From Hydractinia symbiolongicarpus (taxonomy: Eukaryota; Cnidaria; Hydrozoa; Anthoathecata; Hydractiniidae), in the NCBI RefSeq assembly GCF_029227915.1, contig NC_079878.1, positions 4,094,001-4,158,000 on the forward strand: a stretch of 64,000 nt of DNA. The letters are read 5' to 3'. The notes under the pieces are model-generated. The model was not told the DNA's origin, did no database searches, and saw only the letters and a program-made list of their open reading frames with translations. This document shows, one piece after another, positions 23,464-36,700 of the stretch. The first letter of the stretch is position 1. Each line of letters starts with the position of its first letter. Position numbers and translations under genes: made by a program.

Positions 23464-26367
23464 TACATGTTGGTACGAATATGTGACGCAACCGTTGTAA
23501 CTCAAACGGATTGATGCAACCAAGAAGTCGATGAAGTGTAGTTTTTGAGAATCTCTCTATTTTTCCAGCGCGTGCTAACGGCCAGGATTAGTCCCAGAGT
23601 AAAAAAAGACTTATTTATCTAACTTTTTAAATAAAACGCTACCACAGTGCCCAATGCAATCGCTTAGTTCCAGCAATCAAGTCAAATTAAGAATAATGTT
23701 ACTTCTTGTAGTCAAACTGGCTCATTTATAACATTTTTAAGGTCAGAGTCCAAAATCATTTCAATTAAGTCCCACAGTCAAACGTTTCGCTGTTAAAAGC
23801 GATGCAACCTAGTAATATCCGAATACTATCGCTAAAAACATGTGGGGACGAATATGTGACGCAACCGTTGTAACTCAAACGGATTGGCACCGTTAGAAAG
23901 TCAATGAAATGTAATTTTTGAAACTGTCTCTATTTCTTCAGCGCAAACTAACGGTTAGGATTGGTCCCACAGTAAAAAATGAATTATTTATCTTAATTTT
24001 TTAATAAAGTGCTACCACAGCGCCCTGTGTAATCGCTGAGTTCCAGCAATCATGTCAAATTAAGAAAAATGTTATTTCTTGTAGTCAAACTGGCTTATTA
24101 ATAACATTTATCAGGTCACAGTCCAAAGTTAGTTCAATTAAGTCCCACAGTCAATCGTTTCACTGTTAAAGGCGATGCAACCTAGTAATATCAGAATACT
24201 ATCGTTAAATACATGTTGGTACGAATATGTGACGCAACGGTTGTAACTCAAACGGATTGATACTGCCAAGAAGTCGATGAAGTGTAGATTTTGAGAATGT
24301 CTCTATTTCTTCAGTGCGTGCAACGGCTAGGATTGGTCCCACAGTAAAAAATGACTTATTTATCTTAATTTTTTAATAAAGTGCTACCACAGCGCCCTGT
24401 GTAATCGCTGAGTTCCAGCAATCATGTCAAATTAAGAAAAATGTTATTTCTTGTAGTCAAACTGGCTTATTAATAAAATTTATCAGGTCACAGTCCCAAA
24501 TCATTTCAATTAAGTCCCACAGTCAAACGTTTCGCTGTTAAAAGCGATGCAACTTAGTCACATCGGAAAAAAATCCCTAAATGCATGTTGCTACGAATAT
24601 GTGACACAACCGTTGTAACTCAAACTGATTAACACCGTTAGAAAGTCAATGAAATGTAGTTTTTGAAACCGTCTCTATTTCTTCAGCGCGTGCTAACGGC
24701 CAGGATTACCCCCACAGTAAAAAAAGACTTTTTTATCTAAATTTTTAAATAAAGCACTACCACAGAGCCTAGTGTACTTGCCGAATTCCAGCAATCATGT
24801 CGAATTAAGAAGAATGTTACTTCTTGTAGTCAAACTGGTTCAATTAAGTCCCACAGTCAATCGTTTCACTGTTAAATGCAATGCAACTTAGTCACATCGG
24901 AAAAAAATCACTAACTACATGTTGGTACGAATATGTGACGCAACCGTTGTAACTCAAACGGATTGATGCAACCAAGAAGTCGATGAAGTGTAGTTTTTGA
25001 GAATCTCTCTATTTTTCCAGCGCGTGCTAACGGCCAGGATTAGTCCCAGAGTAAAAAAAGACTTATTTATCTAACTTTCTAAATAAAACGCTACCACAGT
25101 GCCCAGTGCAATCGCTTAGTTCCAGCAATCAAGTCAAATTAAGAATAATGTTACTTCTTGTAGTCAAACTGGCTCATTTATAACATTTTTAAGGTCAGAG
25201 TCCAAAATCATTTCAATTAAGTCCCACAGTCAAACGTTTCGCTGTTAAAAGCGATGCAACCTAGTAATATCCGAATACTATCGCTAAAAACATGTGGGGA
25301 CGAATATGTGACGCAACCGTTGTAACTCAAACGGATTGGCACCGTTAGAAAGTCAATGAAATGTAATTTTTGAAACTGTCTCTATTTCTTCAGTGCAAAC
25401 TAACGGTTAGGATTGGTCCCACAGTAAAAAATGAATTATTTATCTTAATTTTTTAATAAAGTGCTACCGCAGCGCCCTGTGTAACCGCTGAGTTCCAGCA
25501 ATCATGTCAAATTAAGAAAAATGTTATTTCTTGTAGTCAAACTGGCTTATTAATAACATTTATCAGGTCACAGTCCAAAGTTAGTTCAATTAAGTCCCAC
25601 AGTCAATCGTTTCACTGTTAAAGGCGATGCAACCTAGTAATATCAGAATACTATCGTTAAATACATGTTGGTACGAATATGTGACGCAACGGTTGTAACT
25701 CAAACGGATTGATACTGCCAAGAAGTCGATGAAGTGTAGATTTTGAGAATGTCTCTATTTCTTCAGTGCGTGCAACGGCTAGGATTGGTCCCACAGTAAA
25801 AAATGACTTATTTATCTTAATTTTTTAATAAAGTGCTACCACAGCGCCCTGTGTAATCGCTGAGTTCCAGCAATCATGTCAAATTAAGAAAAATGTTATT
25901 TCTTGTAGTCAAACTGGCTTATTAATAACATTTATCAGGTCACAGTCCAAAATCATTTCAATTAAGTCCCACAGTCAAACGTTTCGCTGTTAAAAGCGAT
26001 GCAACTTAGTCACATCGGAAAAAAATCCCTAAATGCATGTTGATACGAATATGTGACACAACCGTTGTAACTCAAACTGATTAACACCGTTAGAAACTCA
26101 ATGAAATGTAGTTTTTGAAACCGTCTCTATTTCTTCAGCGCGTGCTAACGGCCAGGATTACTCCCACAGTAAAAAAAGACTTTTTTATCTAAATTTTTAA
26201 ATAAAGCACTACCACAGAGCCTAGTGTACTTGCCGAATTCCAGCAATCATGTCGAATTAAGAAGAATGTTACTTCTTGTAGTCAAACTGGTTCAATTAAG
26301 TCCCACAGTCAATCGTTTCACTGTTAAATGCAATGCAACTTAGTCACATCGGAAAAAAATCACTAAA
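23464..26367 (+). repeat. Tandem duplication of a 1452-bp tetramer
   Basis: Copy 1 monomers start at 23464 (m12), 23837 (m13), 24210 (m4 head, m3 body) and 24582 (m9 with a 39-bp deletion). Copy 2 starts at 24916, 25289, 25662 and 26034. All four spacings are exactly 1452 bp. The deletion-bearing monomer is 334 bp in both copies and reads GTCAAACTGGTTCAATTAAG at the deletion (24838/24839 and 26290/26291). The related segment at 44590-46041 has this tetramer once only. A few substitutions separate the copies, such as CTAACTACATG near 24916. Confidence 0.85.
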
Positions 26368-29300
26368 TACATGTTGGTACGAATATGTGACGCAACCGTT
26401 GTAACTCAAACGGATTGAAACCGTTAGAAAGTCAATGAAATGTAGTTTTTAAAACTGTCTCTGTTTCTTCAGCGCGAACTAACGGCTGGGATTGTTCCCG
26501 CAGTGAAAAATGACTTATTTAACTTAATTTTTAAATAAAACGCTACCACAGTGACCAGTGCAATCGCTGAGTTCCAGAAATCAATTCAAATTATGAAAAA
26601 TGTTACTTCTTGTAGTCAAACTGGCTCATTTATCACATTTACAAGGTCAAAGTCCAAAATCAGTTCAATTAAGTCCCACAGTCAAACGTTTCACTGTTAA
26701 AAGCGATGCAACCTAGTAATATCCGAATACTATCGCTAAATACATGTGGGGCGAATATGTGACGCAACCGTTGTAACTCAATCGGATTGACACCGTTAGA
26801 AAGTCAACGAAAAGTAGTTTTTAAAACTGTCTCTGTTTCTTCAGCGCGAACTAACGGCTGGGATTGTTCCCGCAGTGAAAAATGACTTATTTAACTTAAT
26901 TTTTAAATAAAACGCTACCACAGTGACCAGTGCAATCGCTGAGTTCCAGAAATCAATTCAAATTATGAAAAATGTTACTTCTTGTAGTCAAACTGGCTCA
27001 TTTATCACATTTACAAGGTCAAAGTCCAAAATCAGTTCAATTAAGTCCCACAGTCAAACGTTTCACTGTTAAAAGCGATGCAACCTAGTAATATCCGAAT
27101 ACTATCGCTAAATACATGTGGGGCGAATATGTGACGCAACCGTTGTAACTCAATCGGATTGACACCGTTAGAAAGTCAACGAAAAGTAGTTTTTGAAACT
27201 GTCTCTATTTCTTCAGCGCGAACTAATGGCTGGGATTGGTCCCACAGTAAAGAATGACTTATTTAACTTAATTTTTAAATAAAACTCTACCACAGCGCCC
27301 AGTGCAATCGCTGAGTTCCAGCAATCAAGTCAAATTAAGAAGAATGATATTTCTTGTAGACAAACTGGCTCATTTATAACATTTATCAGGTCACACTCCA
27401 AAGTTAGTTCAATTAAGTCCCACAATCAATCGTTTCACTGTTAAAGACGATGCAACCTAGTAATATCAGAATACTATCGCTAAATACATGTTGGTACGAA
27501 TATGTGACGCAACCGTTGTAACTCAAACAGATTGATGCAACCAAGAAGTCGATGAAGTGTAGTTTTTGAGAATCTCTCTATTTTTCCAGCGCGTGCTAAC
27601 GGCCAGGATTAGTCCCAGAGTAAAAAAAGACTTATTTATCTAACTTTTTAAATAAAACGCTACCACAGTGCCCAGTGCAATCGCTTAGTTCCAGCAATCA
27701 AGTCAAATTAAGAATAATGTTACTTCTTGTAGTCAAACTGGCTCATTTATAACATTTTTAAGGTCAAAGTCCAAAATCATTTCAATTAAGTCCCACAGTC
27801 AAACGTTTCGCTGTTAAAAGCGATGCAACCTAGTAATATCCGAATACTATTGCTAAATACATGTGGGGACGAATATGTGACGCAACCGTTGTAACTCAAA
27901 CGGATTGGCACCGTTAAAAAGTCAATGAAATGTAATTTTTGAAACTGTCTCTATTTCTTCAGCGCAAACTAACGGCTAGGATTGATCCCACAGTAAAAAA
28001 TGACTTATTTTTCTTAATTTTTTAATAAAGTGCTACCACAGCGCCCTGTGTAATCGCTGAGTTCCACCAATCATGTCAAATTAAGAAAAATGTTATTTCT
28101 TGTAGTCAAACTTGCTTATTAATAACATTTATCAGGTCACAGTCCAAAGTTAGTTCAATTAAGTCCCACAGTCAATCGTTTCACTGTTAAAGGCGATGCA
28201 ACCTAGTAATATCAGAATACTATCGTTAAATACATGTTGGTACGAATATGTGACGCAACGGTTGTAACTCAAACGGATTGATACTGCCAAGAAGTCGATG
28301 AAGTGTAGATTTTGAGAATGTCTCTCCCACAGAAAAAAAGACTTATTTATCTAAATTTTTAAATAAAGCACTATCACAGAGCCTAGTGTACTTGCTGAAT
28401 TCCAGCAATCATGTCGAATTAAGAAGAATGTTACTTCTTGTAGTCAAACTGGCTCATTTATCACATTTTTAAGGTCAAAGTTCAAAATCAGTTCAATTAA
28501 GTCCCACAGTCAAACGTTTCACTGTTAAAAGCGATGCAACCTAGTAATATCCGAATACTATCGCTAAGTACATGTGGGGACGAATATGTGACGCAACCGT
28601 TGTAACTCAAACGGATTGGCACCGTTAGAAAGTCAATGAAATGTAATTTTTGAAACTGTCTCTATTTCTTCAGCGCAAACTAACGGTTAGGATTGGTCCC
28701 ACAGTAAAAAATGAATTATTTATCTTAATTTTTTAATAAAGTGCTACCACAGCGCCCTGTGTAATCGCTGAGTTCCAGCAATCATGTCAAATTAAGAAAA
28801 ATGTTATTTCTTGTAGTCAAACTGGCTTATTAATAACATTTATCAGGTCACAGTCCAAAGTTAGTTCAATTAAGTCCCACAGTCAATCGTTTCACTGTTA
28901 AAGGCGATGCAACCTAGTAATATCAGAATACTATCGTTAAATACATGTTGGTACGAATATGTGACGCAACGGTTGTAACTCAAACGGATTGATACTGCCA
29001 AGAAGTCGATGAAGTGTAGATTTTGAGAATGTCTCTATTTCTTCAGTGCGTGCAACGGCCAGGATTAGTCCCACAGAAAAAAAGACTTATTTATCTAAAT
29101 TTTTAAATAAAGCACTATCACAGAGCCTAGTGTGCTTGCTGAATTCCAGCAATCATGTCGAATTAAGAAGAATGTTACTTCTTGTAGTCAAACTGGCTCA
29201 TTTATCACATTTTTAAGGTCAAAGTTCAAAATCAGTTCAATTAAGTCCCACAGTCAAACGTTTCACTGTTAAAAGCGATGCAACCTAGTAATATCCGAAT

Positions 29301-30429
29301 ACTATCGCTAAGTACATGTGGGGACGAATATGTGAAGCAACCGTTGTAACTCAAACGGATTGAAACCGTTAGAAAGTCAATGAAATGTATTTTTTGAAAC
29401 TGTCTCCATATTTTCAGCGCGAACTAACGGCTAGGATTGTTCCCACAGTAAAAAATGACTTATTTATCTTAATTTTTTAATAAAGTGCTACCACAGCGGC
29501 CTGTGTAATCGCTGAGTTCCAGCAATCATGTCAAATTAAGAAAAATGTTATTTCTTGTAGTCAAACTGGCCCATTTATAACATTTATCAGGTCACAGTCC
29601 AAAGTTAGTTCAATTAAGTCCCACAGTCAATCGTTTCACTGTTAAAGGCGATGCAACCTAGTAATATCCGAATACTATCGCTAAATACATGAAGGTACGA
29701 ATATGTGACGCAACCGTTGTCACTCAAACGGATTGATACCGCCAAGAAGTCGATGAAGTGTAGATTTTGAGAATGTCTCTATTTCTTCAGTGCGTGCAAC
29801 GGCCAGGATTAGTCCCACAGAAAAAAAGACTTATTTATATAAGTTTTTAAATAAAGCACTATCACAGAGCCTAGTGTACTCACTGAATTCCAGCAATCAT
29901 GTCGAATTAAGAAGAATGGTATTTCTTGGAGCCCAATTGGCTCATTTATCGCATTTACAAGGTCACAGTCCAAAATCAGTTCAATTAAGTCCCACAGTCA
30001 ATCGTTTCACTGTTAAAAGCGATGCAACTTAGTCACATCGGAAAAAAATCACTAAATGCATGTTGATACGAATATGTGACACAACCGTTGTAACTCAAAC
30101 GGATTAACACCGTTAGAAAGTCAATGAAATGTAGTTTTTGAAACCGTCTCTATTTCTTTAGCGGGAACTAACGGCTGGGAATGTTCCCACAGTAAAAAAT
30201 GACTTATTAAACTTAATTTGTAAATAAAACGCTACCACACTGCCCAGTGCAATCGCTGAGTTCCAGCAATCATGTCAAATTAAGAAGAATGTTACTTTTC
30301 GTAGTCAAACTGGCTCATTTATCACATTTATAAGGTCAAAGTCCAAAATCAGTTCAATTAAGTCCCACAGTCAAACGTTTCGCTGTTAAAAGCGATGCAA
30401 CTTAGTCACATCGGAAAAAAATCCCTAAA
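26368..30429 (+). repeat. m10-(m11/m10)-m11-m12 then m3/m4 dimers and variants
   Basis: Monomer starts: 26368 (m10), 26741 (m11 head, m10 body), 27113 (m11), 27485 (m12), 27858 (m3-like), 28231 (m4 with a 33-bp deletion), 28569 (m3/m13-like, landmark GTACATG), 28942 (m4), 29313 (GTGAAGCAACC type), 29686 (m4-like, landmark followed by AAGG) and 30057 (m14-like). The 28231 monomer reads TCTCTCCCACAG at 28321-28332, having lost the ATTTCTTCAG-to-GGATTAGT stretch. The 28231/28569 and 28942/29313 pairs are a duplicated dimer. The part from 28569 onward reappears at 46787-48647 (offset 18,218 bp). Confidence 0.8.
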
Positions 30430-33400
30430 TGCATGTTGATACGAATATGTGACACAACCGTTGTAACTCAAACTGATTAACACCGTTAGAAAGTCAATGA
30501 AATGTAGTTTTTGAAACCGTCTCTATTTCTTCAGCGCGTGCTAACGGCCAGGATTACTCCCACAGTAAAAAAAGACTTATTTATCTAAATTTTTAAATAA
30601 AGCACTACCACAGAGCCTAGTGTACTCGCTGAATTCCAGCAATCATATCGAATTAAGAAGAATGGTATTCCTTGGAGTCCAAGTGGCTCATTTATCTAAT
30701 TTACAGGGTCACAGCCAAGAATCAGTTCAATTAAGTCCCACAGTCAATCGTTTCACTGTTAAATGCAATGCAACTTAGTCACATCGGAAAAAAATCACAA
30801 AATACATGTTGGTACGAATATGTGACGCAACCGTTGTAACTCAAACGGATTGAAACCGTTAGAAAGTCAATGAAATGTAGTTTTTAAAACTGTCTCTGTT
30901 TCTTCAGCGCGAACTAACGGCTGGGATTGTTCCCACAGTGAAAAATGACTTATTTAACTTAATTTTTAAATAAAACGCTACCACAGTGACCAGTGCAATC
31001 GCTGAGTTCCAGAAATCAATTCAAATTATGAAAAATGTTACTTCTTGTAGTCAAACTGGCTCATTTATCACATTTACAAGGTCAAAGTCCAAAATCAGTT
31101 CAATTAAGTCCCACAGTCAAACGTTTCACTGTTAAAAGCGATGCAACCTAGTAATATCCGAATACTATCGCTAAATACATGTGGGGCGAATATGTGACGC
31201 AACCGTTGTAACTCAATCGGATTGACACCGTTAGAAAGTCAACGAAAAGTAGTTTTTGAAACTGTCTCTATTTCTTCAGCGCGAACTAATGGCTGGGATT
31301 GGTCCCACAGTAAAGAATGACTTATTTAACTTAATTTTTAAATAAAACTCTACCACAGCGCCCAGTGCAATTGCTGAGTTCCAGCAATCAAGTCAAATTA
31401 AGAAGAATGATATTTCTTGTAGACAAACTGGCTCATTTATAACATTTATCAGGTCACACTCCAAAGTTAGTTCAATTAAGTCCCACAATCAATCGTTTCA
31501 CTGTTAAAGACGATGCAACCTAGTAATATCAGAATACTATCGCTAAATACATGTTGGTACGAATATGTGACGCAACCGTTGTAACTCAAACGGATTGATG
31601 CAACCAAGAAGTCGATGAAGTGTAGTTTTTGAGAATCTCTCTATTTTTCCAGCGCGTGCTAACGGCCAGGATTAGTCCCAGAGTAAAAAAAGACTTATTT
31701 ATCTAACTTTTTAAATAAAACGCTACCACAGTGCCCAGTGCAATCGCTTAGTTCCAGCAATCAAGTCAAATTAAGAATAATGTTACTTCTTGTAGTCAAA
31801 CTGGCTCATTTATAACATTTTTAAGGTCAGAGTCCAAAATCATTTCAATTAAGTCCCACAGTCAAACGTTTCGCTGTTAAAAGCGATGCAACCTAGTAAT
31901 ATCCGAATACTATCGCTAAAAACATGTGGGGACGAATATGTGACGCAACCGTTGTAACTCAAACGGATTGGCACCGTTAGAAAGTCAATGAAATGTAATT
32001 TTTGAAACTGTCTCTATTTCTTCAGCGCAAACTAACGGTTAGGATTGGTCCCACAGTAAAAAATGAATTATTTATCTTAATTTTTTAATAAAGTGCTACC
32101 ACAGCGCCCTGTGTAATCGCTGAGTTCCAGCAATCATGTCAAATTAAGAAAAAATGTTATTTCTTGTAGTCAAACTGGCTTATTAATAACATTTAACAGG
32201 TCACAGTCCAAAGTTAGTTCAATTAAGTCCCACAGTCAATCGTTTCACTGTTAAAAGCGATGCAACTTAGTCACATCGGAAAAAAATCACTAAATGCATG
32301 TTGATACGAATATGTGACACAACCGTTGTAACTCAAACGGATTAACACCGTTAGAAAGTCAATGAAATTTAGTTTTTGAAACCGTCTCTATTTCTTCAGC
32401 GCGTGCTAACGGCCAGGATTACTCCCACAGTAAAAAAAGACTTATGTATCTAAATTTTTAGATAAAGCACTACCACAGTGCAATCGCTTAGTTCCAGCAA
32501 TCAAGTCAAATTAAGAATAATGTTACTTCTTGTAATCAAACTGGCTCATTTATAACATTTTTAAGGTCAATGTCCAAAATCATTTCAATTAAGTCCCACA
32601 GTCAAACGTTTCGCTGTTAAAAGCGATGCAACCTAGTAATATCCGAATACTATCGCTAAATACATGTGGGGACGAATATGTGACGCAACCGTTGTAACTC
32701 AAACGGATTGGCACCGTTAGAAAGTCAATGAAATTTAATTTTTGAAACTGTCTCTCTTTCTTCAGTGCGAACTAACGGCTAGGATTGGTCCCACAGTAAA
32801 AAATGACTTATTTATCTTAATTTTTTAATAAAGTGCTACCACAGCGCCCTGTGTAATCGCTGAGTTCCAGCAATCATGTCAAATTAAGAAAAATGTTATT
32901 TCTTGTAGTCAAACTGGCTTATTAATAACATTTAACAGGTCACAGTCCAAAGTTAGTTCAATTAAGTCCCACAGTCAATCGTTTCACTGTTAAAAGCGAT
33001 GCAACTTAGTCACATCGGAAAAAAATCACTAAATGCATGTTGATACGAATATGTGACACAACCGTTGTAACTCAAACGGATTAACACCGTTAGAAAGTCA
33101 ATGAAATTTAGTTTTTGACACCGTCTCTATTTCTTTAGCGCGTGCTAACGGCCAGGATTACTCCCACAGTAAAAAAAGACTTATGTATCTAAATTTTTAA
33201 ATAAAGCACTACCACAGAGCCTAGTGTACTCGCTGAATTCCAGCAATCATATCGAATTAAGAAGAATGATATTTCTTGTAGACAAACTGGCTCATTTATA
33301 ACATTTATCTGGTCACACTCCAAAGTTAGTTCAATTAAGTCCCACAGTCAATCGTTTCACTGTTAAAGGCGATGCAACCTAGTAATATCAGAATACTATC

Positions 33401-33779
33401 GCTAAATACATGTTGGTACAAATATGTGACGGAACCGTTGTAACTAAAACGGATTGATGCAACCAAGAAGTCGATGAAGTGTAGTTTTTGAGAATCTCTC
33501 TATTTTTTCAGCGCGTGCTAACGGCCAGGATTAGTCCCAGAGTAAAAAAAGACTTATTTATCTAAATTTTGAAATAAAACGCTACCACAGTGCCCAGTGC
33601 AATCGCTTAGTTCCAGCAATCAAGTCAAATTAAGAATAATGTTACTTCTTGTAGTCAAACTGGCTCATTTATAACATTTTTAAGGTCAAAGTCCAAAATC
33701 ATTTCAATTAAGTCCCACAGTCAAACGTTTCGCTGTTAAAAGCGATGCAACCTAGTAATATCCGAATACTATCGCTAAA
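30430..33779 (+). repeat. HOR segment m9-m10-m11-m12-m13-(m14/m2)-m3-(m14/m1)-m2
   Basis: Monomer starts: 30430 (m9), 30803 (m10), 31176 (m11), 31548 (m12), 31921 (m13), 32295 (m14 head, m2 tail, 366 bp), 32661 (m3), 33034 (m14 head with m1 tail) and 33407 (m2). The run from 31176 matches 4102 onward at 27,074 bp, landmark for landmark, until the 33034 monomer. That monomer switches to ATATTTCTTGTAGAC (the m1 tail) instead of continuing as at 5960. The m9-m13 order is a clean copy of the common cassette. Confidence 0.8.
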
Positions 33780-36700
33780 TACATGTGGGGACGAATATGT
33801 GACGCAACCGTTGTAACTCAAACGGATTAACACCGTTAGAAAGTCAATGAAATGTAGTTTTTGAAACTGTCTCTATTTCTTCAGCGCGAACTAACGGCCG
33901 GGATTGTTCCCACAGAAAAAATGACTTTCTTAACTTAATTTTTAAATAAAGCACTACCACAGAGCCTAGTGTACTCGCTGAATTCCAGCAATCATATCGA
34001 ATTAAGAAGAATGGTATTCCTTGGAGTCCAAGTGGCTCATTTATCGAGTTTACAAGGTCAAAGTCAAGAATCAGTTCAATTAAGTCCCACAGTCAATCGT
34101 TTCACTGTTAAAAGCGATGCAACTTAGTCACATCGGAATAAAATCACTAAATACATGTTGGTACGAATATGTGACGCAACCGTTGTAACTCAAACGGATT
34201 GAAACCGTGAGAAAGTCAATGAAATGTAATTTTTGAAACTGTCTCTATTTCTTCAGCGCGAACTAACGGCCGGGATTGTTCCCACAGAAAAAATGACTTT
34301 CTTAACTTAATTTTTAAATAAAGCACTACCACAGAGCCTAGTGTACTCGCTGAATTCCAGCAATCATATCGAATTAAGAAGAATGGTATTCCTTGGAGTC
34401 CAAGTGGCTCATTTATCGAGTTTACAAGGTCAAAGTCAAGAATCAGTTCAATTAAGTCCCACAGTCAATCGTTTCACTGTTTAAAGCGATATAACTGAGT
34501 AATATCGGAAAGATATCACTAAATACATGTTGGTACGAATATGTGACGCAATCGTTGTAACTCAAACAGATTGACACCGCCAAGAAGTCAATGAAATGTA
34601 GGTTTTGAGTATGTCTCTCTTTCTTCAGTGCGTGCAAACGGCCAGGATTTGTCCCACAATGAAAAAAGACTTATTTATCTAAATTTCTAAATGAAGCCTT
34701 ACCACAGCGCCCAGTGCAATCGCTGAGTTCCAGCAATCAAGTCAAATTAAGAAGAATGATATTTCTTGTAGACAAACTGGCTCATTTATAACATTTATCA
34801 GGTCACACTCCAAAGTTAGTTCAATTAAGTCCCACAGTCAATCGTTTCACTGTTAAAGGCGATGCAACCTAGTAATATCAGAATACTATCGCTAAATACA
34901 TGTTGGTACGAATATGTGACGGAACCGTTGTAACTCAAACGGATTGATGCAACCAAGAAGTCGATGAAGTGTAGTTTTTGAGAATCTCTCTATTTTTTCA
35001 GCGCGTGCTAACGGCCAGGATTAGTCCCAGAGTAAAAAAAAGACTTATTTATCTAAATTTTTAAATAAAACGCTACCACAGTGCCCAGTGCAATCGCTTC
35101 GTTCCAGCAATCAAGTCAAATTAAGAATAATGTTACTTCTTGTAGTCAAACTGGCTCATTTATAACATTTTTAAGGTCAAAGTCCAAAATCATTTCAATT
35201 AAGTCCCACAGGCAAACGTTTCGCTGTTAAAAGCGATGCAACTTAGTCATATCGGAAGAAAATCAGTAAATACATGTTGGTACGAATATGTGACGCAACC
35301 GTTGTAACTCAAACGGATTAACACCGTTAGAAAGTCAATGAAATGTAGTTTTTGAAACTGTCTCTATTTCTTCAGCGCGAACTAACGGCCGGGATTGTTC
35401 CCACAGAAAAAATGACTTTCTTAACTTAATTTTTAAATAAAGCACTACCACAGAGCCTAGTGTACTCGCTGAATTCCAGCAATCATATCGAATTAAGAAG
35501 AATGGTATTCCTTGGAGTCCAAGTGGCTCATTTATCGAGTTTACAAGGTCAAAGTCAAGAATCAGTTCAATTAAGTCCCACAGTCAATCGTTTCACTGTT
35601 AAAAGCGATGCAACTTAGTCACATCGGAATAAAATCACTAAATACATGTTGGTACGAATATGTGACGCAACCGTTGTAACTCAAACGGATTGAAACCGTT
35701 AGAAAGTCAATGAAATGTAATTTTTGAAACTGTCTCTATTTCTTCAGCGCGAACTAACGGCCGGGATTGTTCCCACAGAAAAAATGACTTTCTTAAATTA
35801 ATTTTTAAATAAAGCACTACCACAGAGCCTAGTGTACTCGCTGAATTCCAGCAATCATATCGAATTAAGAAGAATGGTATTCCTTGGAGTCCAAGTGGCT
35901 TATTTATCGAGTTTACAAGGTCAAAGTCAAGAATCAGTTCAATTAAGTCCCACAGTCAATCGTTTCACTGTTTAAAGCGATATAACTGAGTAATATCGGA
36001 AAGATATCACTAAATACATGTTGGTACGAATATGTAACGCAATCGTTGAAACTCAAACGGATTGACACCGCCAAGAAGTCAATGAAATGTAGGTTTTGGG
36101 TATGTCTCTCTTTCTTCAGTGCGTGCAAACGGCCAGGATTTGTCCCACAATGAAAAAAGACTTATTTATCTAAATTTCTAAATGAAGCCTTACCACAGCG
36201 CCCAGTGCAATCGCTGAGTTCCAGCAATCAAGTCAAATTAAGAAGAATGATATTTCTTGTAGACAAACTGGCTCATTTATAACATTTATCAGGTCACACT
36301 CCAAAGTTAGTTCAATTAAGTCCCACAGTCAATCGTTTCACTGTTAAAGGCGATTCAACCTAGTAATATCAGAATACTATCGCTAAATACATGTTGGTAC
36401 GAATATGTGACGGAACCGTTGTAACTCAAACGGATTGATGCAACCAAGAAGTCGATGAAGTGTAGTTTTTGAGAATCTCTCTATTTTTTCAGCGCGTGCT
36501 AACGGCCAGGATTAGTCCCAGAGTAAAAAAAAGACTTATTTATCTAAATTTTTAAATAAAACGCTACCACAGTGCCCAGTGCAATCGCTTAGTTCCAGCA
36601 ATCAAGTCAAATTAAGAATAATGTTACTTCTTGTAGTCAAACTGGCTCATTTATAACATTTTTAAGGTCAAAGTCCAAAATCATTTCAATTAAGTCCCAC

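Noticed and set aside
29790-30032. 80-codon frame repeated at 48008-48250, and 63-codon frames at 58928-59119 and 60047-60238
   Set aside because: Same monomer phase as the other spurious frames, with stops in sister monomers.
34452-34637. Minus-strand 61-codon frame repeated at 35943-36128 and 37434-37619
   Set aside because: It is the type J monomer of the 1491-bp tetramer read backwards; its recurrence is explained by the tetramer.
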